A stretch of DNA of 37,113 nucleotides, from IMG/VR virus record IMGVR_UViG_3300042377_000343, positions 1-37,113 of that record, one strand, 5' to 3'. This DNA comes from a virus. Positions 1-7,963 of the stretch are shown here, one piece after another; positions within the stretch are counted from its first letter, which is position 1, and each line of letters starts with the position of its first letter. A model generated the notes under the pieces. The model saw nothing but the letters and a program-made list of their open reading frames with translations, had not been told where the DNA came from and ran no database searches. The position numbers were made by a program, and so were the translations under genes.

Positions 1-354
1 ATTACTGGACCTTGGTCTGGACTTTGACGATGACCCAGGCGGAGGGGGTGCGGTCCGTCACGGTCATAATGCGGAACTCCTGACCCCCATAGGCCACCAC
101 ATTCCCGAAGGCGATCAGACCCGGGTGGGCGGCGGCGTCCGTCCGCAGGAACTTCATGTCGAACGAGGTCTGGTTCATAAAGCCCCCCGTTTCCAAGTCC
201 TGCATGATGGCCGGCTGCGACATCAGCGCGTTTAAGGGTACTGGCGTCCCGCCTGGGACGTTTTTAACGGTCACGGCCTTAGGGATCTCGGAAAGGATTT
301 CCGAGGCGTCTACAGCCCATTCGTCCGTGATTCCCGACATGGGTTTAGCCCATT
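1..354. repeat. Left copy of the 354-bp terminal overlap
   Basis: Bases 1-354 match 36760-37113 with six mismatches, at left-copy positions 8, 92, 119, 127, 152 and 227. The repeat holds the whole 112-codon head-completion-like gene plus its upstream bases. Five mismatches are synonymous and one changes His to Asn. This is best read as a circular genome whose contig ends overlap, with the two ends drawn from slightly different strains. A true terminal repeat should be identical after replication. Confidence 0.9.
2..340 (-). CDS. Head-completion / head-tail joining-like protein (left-end copy)
   Basis: This 112-residue protein is the first gene after the major capsid gene and lies just upstream of the neck genes once the map is closed. 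That is where lambda-like phages place head-tail joining proteins such as gpFII. It is small, soluble and beta-rich, with a Gly/Pro turn near residues 30-33 and no membrane segment. A terminator-like hairpin and a copy of the late motif sit directly upstream. It is the same gene as the one at 36761-37099, differing by one residue (His here, Asn there). The function rests on position and size, not on a recognised motif. Confidence 0.6.
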   Translation of the reverse strand: MSGITDEWAVDASEILSEIPKAVTVKNVPGGTPVPLNALMSQPAIMQDLETGGFMNQTSFDMKFLRTDAAAHPGLIAFGNVVAYGGQEFRIMTVTDRTPSAWVIVKVQTKVQ

Positions 355-359
355 GTCAA
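344..359 (-). promoter_or_regulatory. Late-gene motif TTGACA-N3-GGCTAAA, copy 1
   Basis: Read on the minus strand this is TTGACAATGGGCTAAA, ending 3 nt before the ATG at 340. The same 16-bp arrangement occurs before the genes starting at 1850, 30240 and 35338, and with TTTACA before 4813. The small, variable distance to the ATG argues against a classical -35/-10 promoter unless transcripts are leaderless. It also cannot be an ordinary Shine-Dalgarno site. Confidence 0.6.
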
Positions 360-395
360 AATAAGAAACCCTCCCCCCGTGGCGCGGGGAGAGGG
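358..395 (-). terminator. Rho-independent terminator after the major capsid gene
   Basis: Bases 369-395 form an 11-position stem with one mismatch and a 5-nt loop (CCCTC paired with GAGGG, then CCCCG with CGGGG). On the minus strand it is followed by the T-rich tract TTTCTTATTTT. It lies 44 bases beyond the capsid stop codon, so it would trim capsid mRNA or attenuate read-through into the tail genes. Confidence 0.75.
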
Positions 396-438
396 CTTCG
401 CATTGTCGCTTTGGGGGATTTTAAACTCCCCCGAAAGG

Positions 439-1353
439 TTACGAGCTGAACTTGATACGCTGGAGGGCGTTCGGGTTACCGACAGCCGAACCGACGAGCC
501 AGAGGGCAGACATATTGTGCTGACCGGCCTGCCAGTTGTACCAGTAGCGGAGAGCGAAGGAGAACTTGCTGTCCGGGTCCTGAACGACCATCTGTTCGCC
601 ACCGCCGGTGGTCGGGGTAGCAGGAACACGGGTCACGATGACGAGACCTTCCTTGCAGGAGGCGACGCCGTTGAGACCTTCGGTGAAGGCGGTGCCGGAG
701 GTCGGGAAACCGTTGTACTCGGAGACGCTGAAACCGTGGAGGTTCTTGCTGATCGAGTTGTTCTGGATGACATCGCTGTTGCCGTAGGAGAACGTCTGGG
801 CGACGGAGGCATCCTGAACGAGCTGGCCCATAGCGTCAGGGCTAAGGAGCAACTTACGACCGATGTGAGGCAGGTTAGCCTTGGTCAGGTTCTTGGCGGC
901 GTTCGCAACGGCGATGCGGTTGAAACCAGAGGTAGCACCCGAGTAGGCTTCGGAGGCGAAGTTAGCGGCGGTCACCTTGGAGAGGACTTCGTCGAAGAGG
1001 GACTTCTGGACGGCGTTGGCGATCGGAGCGAAGAAGAGGCGACGGAGGCGTTCCAGGCTGAGGGTGGACGCTTCGTAGTCGGTGAAGGCGACGTCGACAT
1101 ACTTCAGGTCGGCGATGGTCACGGGGACATCGGTCGAGGTGGCAGAAGCAGGGACGAATCCGTTAGCCGGGTTGAAGGTCGTGGCCGTGAAGGCGTCGGC
1201 GTAACGGGTGTGAACCGTGGTGCCGCGCTCGGCGACGTAGTTGCCGAAGTCGGTGACGGCGATTTCCGTCAGGGGAACGAGTTCGGGGACGAGGGTGCGG
1301 AGGGACTCTTCGGCGACGAGCTGGAGGGTCAATCCACCAATGCTGTTAGACAT
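439..1353 (-). CDS. Major capsid protein
   Basis: This 304-residue protein would form the icosahedral shell. It has a typical coat-protein layout: a helical N-terminal region with Leu-Val-Pro segments, a basic/aromatic central part (the LERLRRLFFAPIANAVQ region, about residues 99-116), and a beta-rich C-terminus with a Trp-Tyr-Asn-Trp cluster near residue 273. The order portal, S49 protease, coiled-coil scaffold, this gene, terminator is that of HK97-fold phages. The N-terminal pattern recalls P22-coat-like relatives, but I cannot settle the subfamily. No cleavage site is obvious. The ATG has no Shine-Dalgarno site. Confidence 0.85.
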   Translation of the reverse strand: MSNSIGGLTLQLVAEESLRTLVPELVPLTEIAVTDFGNYVAERGTTVHTRYADAFTATTFNPANGFVPASATSTDVPVTIADLKYVDVAFTDYEASTLSLERLRRLFFAPIANAVQKSLFDEVLSKVTAANFASEAYSGATSGFNRIAVANAAKNLTKANLPHIGRKLLLSPDAMGQLVQDASVAQTFSYGNSDVIQNNSISKNLHGFSVSEYNGFPTSGTAFTEGLNGVASCKEGLVIVTRVPATPTTGGGEQMVVQDPDSKFSFALRYWYNWQAGQHNMSALWLVGSAVGNPNALQRIKFSS

Positions 1354-1388
1354 AGTAGGGAGTTAGGTTGGGTTGGAGAGGGAAAGGA

Positions 1389-1850
1389 TCAGCGAAGGCC
1401 GGCGGCGCGGAGGATGGCCGGACGGTTCTTGCTGTAGAAATCAGAGGCGGCTTTGCCGTCCTTCTGTTTGAGGGCCACCCACTCGGCGGAGATATCCTCG
1501 TCGCTCTTGGAGGTAGCGGCGACTTCGGCGGGGGTGACTTCAAGGGGGGTGACGCCGACGGAGGCGGCGATTGCAGCGGCCTTCTTGCCGGCGGTTTCCT
1601 GCGAGGCGGTGATTTCCTTCGCCTGGGCTTCGGCCTTGGCGCGGATTTCATCAGCGGCGGCGAGCTTGGCGGTCAGGTCATCGACCTTGGCGGCGAACTC
1701 GGCGAGCGAGGCGTCCTTAGCGGACATCGCAGCCGTCAGGTCATCGACCTTGGCGGACAGGGAGGCAACTTCGCTGGCCTTGGCTTCGACCTCAGCGGTC
1801 TTGCCGGTGAAAGCTTCCTTCAGCGAGTTAAGGCGTTCTTCGAGCGTCAT
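1389..1850 (-). CDS. Capsid scaffolding protein
   Basis: This protein has 153 residues if it starts at the ATG at 1850. A TTG five codons upstream (1865) is possible but lies inside the late motif, so I prefer the ATG. Residues about 10-95 are an Ala/Glu/Lys/Asp-rich coiled coil with two similar KVDDLTA segments. A short linker and a basic C-terminal helix follow (KNRPAILRAAGLR), the usual capsid-binding end of scaffolds. It sits between the head protease and the major capsid gene, as expected. It would guide procapsid assembly and then be removed, probably by the upstream protease. Confidence 0.75.
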   Translation of the reverse strand: MTLEERLNSLKEAFTGKTAEVEAKASEVASLSAKVDDLTAAMSAKDASLAEFAAKVDDLTAKLAAADEIRAKAEAQAKEITASQETAGKKAAAIAASVGVTPLEVTPAEVAATSKSDEDISAEWVALKQKDGKAASDFYSKNRPAILRAAGLR

Positions 1851-1856
1851 CTTGGA

Positions 1857-1872
1857 TTTAGCCAAGTGTCAA
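1857..1872 (-). promoter_or_regulatory. Late-gene motif TTGACA-N3-GGCTAAA, copy 2
   Basis: The minus-strand reading is TTGACACTTGGCTAAA, overlapping the stop codon of the protease gene and ending 6 nt before the scaffold ATG at 1850. It is identical over all 16 bases to the copy before the gene at 35338. Confidence 0.65.
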
Positions 1873-2948
1873 GCCTTGGGCTTGCAGTCGGTGTCCACGG
1901 GGGGGCATCCGTCATCGGGAATGTCGGCTTCGTCCTCGTCTTCATCCTCATCCGAGTCCGTGCCGTCGGGCTTCTTCTTTTTCTTCTTTTTCTTCTTCTT
2001 GTCGTCGGAGATCGGGGGGACGCCGTCTTTGTCGTCACCCTGCTCGGGCGAGACGTCAGCAGCCTTGGCGTAGCCGGCGGGGCCGGTGGAAGGCACCTGC
2101 TTTTCGGCGCGTTCGTAAATGGCGTACTCCTCGGGGTCGATGGCCATGAGGAGGTCGTCGAAGGTGTTCATCAGGCCGGAGACCAGGCTCTTCTCCGCGC
2201 CCTTTTTGCCGGACCAGCATTGACCCTGCATATCGGCTTCGTCGGCGTAGGTACGGACGGCCTTGATGTCCATGATGAACCACTTGTGCATCTCGTCGAC
2301 GTCGTCTTGGAAGAGTTTACGCTGCTCGGGGGTCATCGACGTACCCGTGTAGCCAGCACCCTTGGCCCAGCCGGCCTTGATCAGGTCGACGGTGATGCCT
2401 TCCTCGGCGTAAGCGGCCTTCATGTCGTAAATCGGGATGTAGACACCGATGGAGCCGACGACGGAAGACGGGGACACGAAGACCTCGTCGCATTGGCTCA
2501 TCAGCCACATCCCGGCGGAGCAGGACTGCTTGCAGGTCCAGCCGATGGTCCGCTTCTTGCAGGCGCGGATGCGAGCAGCCATCTCGGGGACGCCGGTGAC
2601 GGTGCCACCAGGCGTGTCGAAGTCTAAGATGATGGTCTCGACGCCCGGGTCACGCTCGGCGTCTTCCAGCATCTCTTGGATGTCTTCGATGTCCGTGGCA
2701 CCCATCATCTTTTCCAGCTCGGTGAGGCCGGAGCCAATCACGCCCTTGACGGGGATGATGGCCAAGTCGCCGCTCTTCACCATCATCGGCTTCGGGCCGA
2801 AGAGCATCTCCATCATGTCCTCAAGGTCGTCGCCAGCCTTCAGGTCGGCAGGGGACAGGCTGGCCACCTTCTCAAGGTATGCCTTGGCCTTCGCCGGCTC
2901 GATGAGCATCGGCGAGAAGGTCTTGAAAGCGTTAGAAAGGGAATACAT
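1869..2948 (-). CDS. S49-family (SppA / lambda gpC-like) head maturation protease
   Basis: This 359-residue serine protease would cleave scaffold and head proteins during prohead maturation. The S49 core covers residues about 60-240. The nucleophile is probably S144 in CSAGMWL and the general base K196 in the AGWAKGAG segment; this 52-residue spacing fits bacterial SppA. The oxyanion segment DTPGGTVTG lies near residues 111-119. The tail is unusual: ten consecutive lysines (317-326), then a nearly pure Asp/Glu stretch (331-345), then a Cys-containing end. The gene lies between portal and scaffold, four bases after the portal stop. Confidence 0.9.
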   Translation of the reverse strand: MYSLSNAFKTFSPMLIEPAKAKAYLEKVASLSPADLKAGDDLEDMMEMLFGPKPMMVKSGDLAIIPVKGVIGSGLTELEKMMGATDIEDIQEMLEDAERDPGVETIILDFDTPGGTVTGVPEMAARIRACKKRTIGWTCKQSCSAGMWLMSQCDEVFVSPSSVVGSIGVYIPIYDMKAAYAEEGITVDLIKAGWAKGAGYTGTSMTPEQRKLFQDDVDEMHKWFIMDIKAVRTYADEADMQGQCWSGKKGAEKSLVSGLMNTFDDLLMAIDPEEYAIYERAEKQVPSTGPAGYAKAADVSPEQGDDKDGVPPISDDKKKKKKKKKKPDGTDSDEDEDEDEADIPDDGCPPVDTDCKPKA

Positions 2949-2951
2949 GGA

Positions 2952-4547
2952 TTATTTGTTGAAGGTTTTTTCGTCGTCCGGGTCGACGTCGTCTTCGACG
3001 ATCTTGTCGCCATCGTCCATCTTGTCAGGCTCGTCGTCGGCGACGGAGGCGTTGATATCGGAGGGTGCGACGTTCTGCGGCTTGTAGAGCATCGACAGCG
3101 GCACATCGAATTCCTTGGCGAGGTCGAGCAGGTACCGCTTCTCGGCGGCGTTCTCGCGCATCTTTTCCTTGGGGTCGCTACCCTCTTCAAGGTAGTTGTC
3201 CGTAAGGCTCTTGAGGCCGGACTCGATGTCCATGCGGTTCTGCTGCGCGTCACGACCGGCGTCGACGGTGACACGGCGGGGAGTCGTCCAAGTGACGTTA
3301 GTCCAATACTCGGTCGAACGGAGGAAGCCGTCCTTGATGGCACAGCCGATGATGTAGCCCCAGACGGGGGTAAGGAAACGCTGGATCATCACCTGCTGAC
3401 GGTGAGAGAATTTGCGGTCGGCCTTGGCCACCACGAAACGCATGACCGCGCCGCCGGCCTTGGTCGGGTTCGCGCTGAATTCGTAGGGGAGCATTCCTGC
3501 GAGGGAGTCACGCTCAAGGTGTTCGATGAATCCGTCGAAGGTCTTGTTCGGGCGGTTCGACTCAAAGGACTCCAGGCGTTCGCCGGGGGCTAGGGCCAGC
3601 ACCTTGCCGCCGAGGAAGGTCGAAGCCTCGCTCGGGTCGGTCATTCCGTCGCCGTAGTCCTGCGGCTTCATGCCGAAGGCTTCAAAGTCGGACTGAGTGC
3701 CGTCGAAATTCGGATTTTCACGGGTGATCGTGCGAGTGATATCACCCCCCGTTTTTACTGCGAGTTTTTCGAGGGACAGGATTTCCAGCATATCGACCAG
3801 ATTATTGATCGAGTGCTGGAGGGGGCTGTAGGCTCGCGCACCCGAGGCCAGCTCGGGTTCGTAGAGGTGCATCACGGCGTTGGCCGGCACCAGGCGGCTG
3901 GAGCCGTCCGAACGGATGACGTTGTAGGAAATGGGCTGGCCGTAAGGACCAAATAGGATGCCGTCCACCATGCCCGGAGGCACTTCGTTATTGGACGAGT
4001 TGCCGACACGGTGGCTTTCGATGACCTGAAGGCGGGGTTCGCCGCCTGGTCCACGGGTCTTGATGATGAAGCACTCGCCGTCTCGGTCCATCAGGCGGCA
4101 GCAGATGTGCTGGAGTTCAAAGAACGAGAATCGGCCCGTGATGTCGCAGGAACGGGATGCCCATTGCTTGAAGTACATTTCGGCGGCGTCGTCCCACATC
4201 TCGTCGCCCGACTGGGACTGGGGCTTGATGCCAGCCCCGACCGTGTAGAGGGCCATGTCCGACAGCACCTGACGGATCAGGCCGGCGTTCAACTCCAGCC
4301 AGCGCATCTTGCGCGTGGTCTCCATGCGGTCGAAGACCGTCATGGTCTTCTTGAAGTCCTGCGGCCAAGACGACCAAATCCATGAACGCTTGTTGCTGAA
4401 TTTCGCCGACTCGAAATTGGAGAAGATGCCCGGGCCAGAGCCTCCGCCAGACGCCTGCTTCTGCGGGACCGTCATATCGGCTCGCTTAGGCATCTTGGGT
4501 TTCTTGGCCTGCGGGATAGCAGGCTTGCTCGGCTTTTTGGGTCGCAT
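2952..4547 (-). CDS. Portal protein (lambda-type)
   Basis: This 531-residue protein would form the twelve-fold ring through which DNA enters and leaves the head. The N-terminus is basic and Pro/Lys-rich (residues 1-35). The body has hallmarks of lambda-type portals: an early Arg-rich helix followed by LNAGLIRQVLSD, the RDGECF segment near residue 155, RLQVIESHRVG, and a late AGGAVMRFVVAKADRKFSHRQ-like region. The C-terminal 50 residues are acidic. The start shares one base with the stop of the gpW-like gene (TGATG) and has one of the few credible ribosome sites here (GAGGA). Confidence 0.9.
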   Translation of the reverse strand: MRPKKPSKPAIPQAKKPKMPKRADMTVPQKQASGGGSGPGIFSNFESAKFSNKRSWIWSSWPQDFKKTMTVFDRMETTRKMRWLELNAGLIRQVLSDMALYTVGAGIKPQSQSGDEMWDDAAEMYFKQWASRSCDITGRFSFFELQHICCRLMDRDGECFIIKTRGPGGEPRLQVIESHRVGNSSNNEVPPGMVDGILFGPYGQPISYNVIRSDGSSRLVPANAVMHLYEPELASGARAYSPLQHSINNLVDMLEILSLEKLAVKTGGDITRTITRENPNFDGTQSDFEAFGMKPQDYGDGMTDPSEASTFLGGKVLALAPGERLESFESNRPNKTFDGFIEHLERDSLAGMLPYEFSANPTKAGGAVMRFVVAKADRKFSHRQQVMIQRFLTPVWGYIIGCAIKDGFLRSTEYWTNVTWTTPRRVTVDAGRDAQQNRMDIESGLKSLTDNYLEEGSDPKEKMRENAAEKRYLLDLAKEFDVPLSMLYKPQNVAPSDINASVADDEPDKMDDGDKIVEDDVDPDDEKTFNK

Positions 4548-4813
4548 CAGAGTCCTCGGAAATTATTGAGCATATTGATGACCCGGACACGGTCGATGGA
4601 GCCGTAGGTCTGGGGGTCTTTGACCATCAGCGCGTAGCGGCATTCCACCAAGACGGTGGAGATATCCATCGGGAACTCCTTCACGACATTCGTGCCGGAA
4701 TCGGAGTATTCCATCATGGTCTTACCCTGCTTCAGGAGTTCCTTCGCCTTGGCGACAATCTCAAGAATGTCGCAAATGTCGAAAATAAGGAAGATACCTT
4801 GGGGTCGTGCCAT
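4547..4813 (-). CDS. gpW-like head-tail connector
   Basis: This 88-residue protein sits between the large terminase and the portal, the position of gpW in lambda. From residue 20 the pattern is a short amphipathic helix, a Lys-Gln-Gly turn, a two-strand hairpin, then a second helix (DISTVLVECRYAL). That matches the helix-hairpin-helix order of gpW, which plugs the portal and prepares it for tail joining. The assignment rests on position, size and secondary-structure pattern. A TTTACA variant of the late motif precedes the ATG. Confidence 0.6.
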   Translation of the reverse strand: MARPQGIFLIFDICDILEIVAKAKELLKQGKTMMEYSDSGTNVVKEFPMDISTVLVECRYALMVKDPQTYGSIDRVRVINMLNNFRGL

Positions 4814-4818
4814 TTGCG

Positions 4819-4834
4819 TTTAGCCCCGTGTAAA
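4819..4834 (-). promoter_or_regulatory. Late-gene motif variant TTTACA-N3-GGCTAAA, copy 3
   Basis: The minus-strand reading is TTTACACGGGGCTAAA, ending 5 nt before the ATG at 4813. It differs from the consensus only by T for G at the third base. It lies in the 125-bp gap between the large terminase and the gpW-like gene. Confidence 0.5.
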
Positions 4835-4837
4835 AGG

Positions 4838-4905
4838 GCCGGCTGACCCCACCCCATGAACGATCCACAAGAGCCACCCGTGGTATGTATGTCGAGCCAG
4901 CCGGC
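4838..4905. repeat. Inverted repeat in the terminase / gpW gap
   Basis: GCCGGCTG (4838-4845) and CAGCCGGC (4898-4905) are perfect 8-bp complements enclosing 52 nt, which contain a small CCAC/GTGG hairpin. In the minus-strand transcript this would fold the leader just upstream of the late motif. No coding frame fits the gap. It could be an RNA processing or regulatory structure. Confidence 0.4.
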
Positions 4906-4938
4906 TTGGGATGTAAGATGCCATCAGGGGTCGTGGCG

Positions 4939-6804
4939 TCAAGCGGTTTCTTCCTCGGTCTGCTTTTCGTCAGGCTTACGGTCCTCGGGCTTGCCGTGGC
5001 GGTTCTTGCCGCGCCCGATGAGCTTGGCCATCAGGGCGGGTACCATGCCAATGACCTCGACGTCCCAAAGGTGGTTTGCCCGTTCGCCGATGGGAAGCCA
5101 GATGGCTTGCCCGTTCGCCTGCCTGGTGCGGTGTTCCGACTGCATCTGCTTGCGGTACTCGTCGCCGGCGTCTTCGGGGTAGGTGTGATGGCCAGCGCGG
5201 CGAAGTCGGGAGATGGAGTCCTTGAAGTAAAGGTTGGAGAACAGGTACAACTTGCAGGACGTCTGGCCGACTTGGATCACCTTGGCTCGGGCGTAGGGTC
5301 GATAGGCCACCTTGATGCCGTAGGGCGTCTGGATACGCCAAGGGAACTCGTTCTGGCCGGACCCCTTCGTGGCGTTCCAGGCGTACTTCGCACACATACG
5401 GTAGACGGTGTCGGTATTCGGTCCGTCACCCGAGTCGACGAAGACGAAGAAGTCGGAGACCTCCAGGCGTTTCTGGGCTTCCCGCAGTTCCTCCTCGGTG
5501 TCGCAGTATCCCCATTGCACCATGCGTGACTTTCCGTCCAAGGCCCACGCCCGGACGATCCAGTAGAAGCCCTTGCGCTGCACGTCGACGCCCATGAAGC
5601 GGAGTCGGGCGAACTGCTTGGCCTTTTTGTACTCGTCCTTGAAGGGCGGTTCGGCGAGCTTGCTATCGACCATGAACGCTTCGTCGTCCCATTGGTCGAG
5701 CATCTTGTAGCCCTGCGGCATGACTTCGCCTCCGCCGTCATCGGGATCGTCAGACCAACTCAGGGCCAGCCGCTTCTGCTTGAATTCACGACGGGCGACA
5801 TCGTCACCGTGTTCCTCGAAAGCCTGCTTTGCTCGGATGGCCATCTCCGCCAGTTTGCCCCAGTCTAAGCCCCATTGAGCGCAGAGGGAATTCCAATGGA
5901 ATCCGACGACGCCCTTGGGAGCGTTCTGATTCATGGGGATGTACTCGCCGGTCAGGTTCAGCTCGGCGCGGACTTCAAACGAATCACGGTAGCGGTGCTT
6001 GCACGACTTGCACTCGTAGGTGCAGCCGGCCTTGACCTTGTCCAAGTTCCAACCGTTCGGCTCCCGTGCGTCCTCGGGATAGATCAACTGCTCCCACTCC
6101 CATGCTTGGCGGGTTCCGCATTGCGTACACTTGAAAGTCCACTCCCGGCGGTCGGACTGGTTCCAGAGGTCGGTGATGTCGTCGCCTTCGACGCCGCCCT
6201 GCGAGACGAGCAGCGACTTGCCCTGCCAGATGAAAGCCGTGCGACGCGCCAAGGCTTCGTTCAGGTGACCCTTGGGCCAGAGCCAGACTTCGTCACCGCC
6301 GAGGAATCGGATGGAACGACGCTGAAGGTTCTTCTTGTTATTCGCACCCAGCACCCAGACGGTGTTACGCTCGAAACGGGTCTTCTTCCATTGGTTGCGT
6401 TCGGAGTCTTCCATCTTGGCCAGCGTCGCCGGCGTGGCTTCCCACATCGGACGAAGGCGGTCCTTCTGCCAGTCCTGTGCGTTGTCGTCGACGTCCTGCA
6501 AGAGCAGCGTAGGCCCAGGCGAACGGGCAGGGATGAAGGTGGACCAAAGTTCCAGCAGGGACGACTTGCCCATCTGGACGGCACCCAAGACGACGACCGT
6601 GGTGATCTCCGGGTCGCTCAAGGCGCGGAGGATGGGAGCGAGGAACGGCGTGGACTCGACTCGGAACGGACCGGGCTGCGGCGAGCCGGGTACTTCGCGC
6701 ACGTTGGCTTCCAGCCAAGCGACGATATCTCCCTCAGGGTCGGGCGTCATCATCGCACGGATGTGAGCCTCGAAAGTATCGACTGTCTTCGGGTCGATGA
6801 TCAT
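4939..6804 (-). CDS. Terminase large subunit (gpA-like)
   Basis: This 621-residue DNA-packaging motor and nuclease is close to lambda gpA in length. The ATPase has a Walker A at 74-81 (GAVQMGKS) and a Walker B with the catalytic acid at 168-174 (LGGDEVW). A Cys cluster follows (C226, C229, C261, C265, C268), a likely zinc ribbon. The nuclease domain shows acidic residues D407 (MGVDVQ), D457/D460 (FVDSGDG) and the late HLWDVE segment at 578-583, typical of gpA relatives. The gpA type suggests cohesive-end packaging. ATG and upstream TGA overlap (ATGA), showing coupling with the small subunit. Confidence 0.95.
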   Translation of the reverse strand: MIIDPKTVDTFEAHIRAMMTPDPEGDIVAWLEANVREVPGSPQPGPFRVESTPFLAPILRALSDPEITTVVVLGAVQMGKSSLLELWSTFIPARSPGPTLLLQDVDDNAQDWQKDRLRPMWEATPATLAKMEDSERNQWKKTRFERNTVWVLGANNKKNLQRRSIRFLGGDEVWLWPKGHLNEALARRTAFIWQGKSLLVSQGGVEGDDITDLWNQSDRREWTFKCTQCGTRQAWEWEQLIYPEDAREPNGWNLDKVKAGCTYECKSCKHRYRDSFEVRAELNLTGEYIPMNQNAPKGVVGFHWNSLCAQWGLDWGKLAEMAIRAKQAFEEHGDDVARREFKQKRLALSWSDDPDDGGGEVMPQGYKMLDQWDDEAFMVDSKLAEPPFKDEYKKAKQFARLRFMGVDVQRKGFYWIVRAWALDGKSRMVQWGYCDTEEELREAQKRLEVSDFFVFVDSGDGPNTDTVYRMCAKYAWNATKGSGQNEFPWRIQTPYGIKVAYRPYARAKVIQVGQTSCKLYLFSNLYFKDSISRLRRAGHHTYPEDAGDEYRKQMQSEHRTRQANGQAIWLPIGERANHLWDVEVIGMVPALMAKLIGRGKNRHGKPEDRKPDEKQTEEETA

Positions 6805-7424
6805 TCGACTTCGTCGACGGAATCCTCGTCTTCGACCTCGATGGGTTCTTCTGGGTCGACTTCCTTGACCACGGCCTGCTCGGCGTAGCCGGCGGCTGCT
6901 GATAGACGCTCAAGCATCTTCTTCACCTCGTCGTCGATGGCCTTCATCGCACGGCCCGGATTGTCGGGGTTTACCCTCGACGCCAGTTTCGTGCCGAGTT
7001 GCGTAACCTCTTCACGCACTTGCGCGAACACTCGCCCGAACCTTTCAATGGCGGTCTGGGTGCGGATGTACTCCCGGCTGGCGATCTGCCGAGCCTGGAG
7101 TTCCTTCTCCAGCGTCACCAAGGTCTTCACCAACTTGTCGTAGGTCGCATAGGACTTGCTGGCGTCGGGCGAGTTACTGCCGAGGTCGTCAAGGTACTGC
7201 TGATACGCCAGAGCCTTCAGTTCGCGCTGACGCTCGACGGTCTCGGTGAAGTCCTTGTCTGGGCGAACGGATGAACCCATGCGTCCGGCACCTCGGGCCA
7301 TGTACCAGGCTTCCGCAGACTCTACTGAGTCAATCGGCATCCCCTGCGTGATAAACTTGTTGATCGCCTGCTTGGTGACTCCGAAGCGTCCGGCTAGGTC
7401 GATGGGTCGAACCTTGTCGCTCAT
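6801..7424 (-). CDS. Terminase small subunit (Nu1-like)
   Basis: This 207-residue protein would recognise the phage DNA end and recruit the large subunit. Residues 7-30 form a helix-turn-helix (DLAGRFGVTKQAINKFITQG) followed by GMPIDSVESAEAWY, the arrangement seen in Nu1-type subunits. Residues about 75-175 are long helices for oligomerisation. The last 20 residues are very acidic, possibly contacting the large subunit. It overlaps both neighbours by four bases, so the three genes from 7963 to 4939 form one translationally coupled block. Confidence 0.85.
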   Translation of the reverse strand: MSDKVRPIDLAGRFGVTKQAINKFITQGMPIDSVESAEAWYMARGAGRMGSSVRPDKDFTETVERQRELKALAYQQYLDDLGSNSPDASKSYATYDKLVKTLVTLEKELQARQIASREYIRTQTAIERFGRVFAQVREEVTQLGTKLASRVNPDNPGRAMKAIDDEVKKMLERLSAAAGYAEQAVVKEVDPEEPIEVEDEDSVDEVE

Positions 7425-7963
7425 CGGAGTTTCTTCCTACGCGCCACGGAAAGTTTCTTACACGCCGCTTCAGACTTCATGTACATCGACGGCGGCAGGC
7501 TGAGGTTCCGCTGGATGGTCTTCACCCGGGCGGAGATGGCGGCGCGGGTAAGTTTGTGCTGATTGGCCAAAGCCGTCATGGTCGGCTGGTCGGGCATCCC
7601 GAGGGCGAGCTTGATGCACGTCCCGTGCAGCCGGACTTCGGCGTGGGTCGAAAGGTCGATGACGGCGATCACCTTGCGGAGGATGTCCAGCACCATCTCC
7701 TCCGTGAACATACGGTCGCTCATTTCCGTGTACGTCCTTTCGCGCATCTGCCATTGCACCGCTTGCAACTGGTTGATGTCGTACCCTTCGCTCCTCGTTT
7801 CGTCTTCGTGGTCCGACACGGGTTCTCCGCCGAAGTAACGGTGAGCGTGAGGCACCCCGGCGTCATCGGGGTTGCTAGGATTGAATCCAGACGCCGCCAG
7901 CGTCGCCCGTTCCATTTTGGACAGGCGTTTCCAGAACCTTTGGTATTCGTCATAGATTGGCAT
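7421..7963 (-). CDS. Helix-turn-helix protein upstream of terminase
   Basis: This 180-residue protein belongs to no family I can name. The N-terminal 60 residues are charged and include an MERATLAASGFNPSNPDDAG stretch. The middle is helical. Residues 128-152 read as a helix-turn-helix with a sigma-region-4-like spacing (MTALANQHKLTRAAISARVK). The C-terminus is strongly basic (ARRKKLR). It overlaps the small terminase by four bases and probably binds DNA as an accessory packaging factor or late regulator. The domain is reasonably clear; the role is a guess from position. Confidence 0.6.
   Translation of the reverse strand: MPIYDEYQRFWKRLSKMERATLAASGFNPSNPDDAGVPHAHRYFGGEPVSDHEDETRSEGYDINQLQAVQWQMRERTYTEMSDRMFTEEMVLDILRKVIAVIDLSTHAEVRLHGTCIKLALGMPDQPTMTALANQHKLTRAAISARVKTIQRNLSLPPSMYMKSEAACKKLSVARRKKLR

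Noticed and set aside
379-1437. Long plus-strand frame (352 codons) opposite the major capsid gene
   Set aside because: Shadow of the GC-rich capsid gene in the antisense frame; Gly/Glu/Val/Arg low-complexity composition with no domain.
1971-2000. Programmed -1 frameshift at the A-rich lysine tract of the protease gene
   Set aside because: No X-XXY-YYZ heptamer with identical first bases in the reading frame, and no useful alternative frame after it.
1368-2627. Long plus-strand frame (419 codons) opposite scaffold and protease
   Set aside because: Antisense shadow; Gly/Leu/Val/Asp bias typical of GC-rich antisense frames, while the minus-strand genes carry clear motifs.
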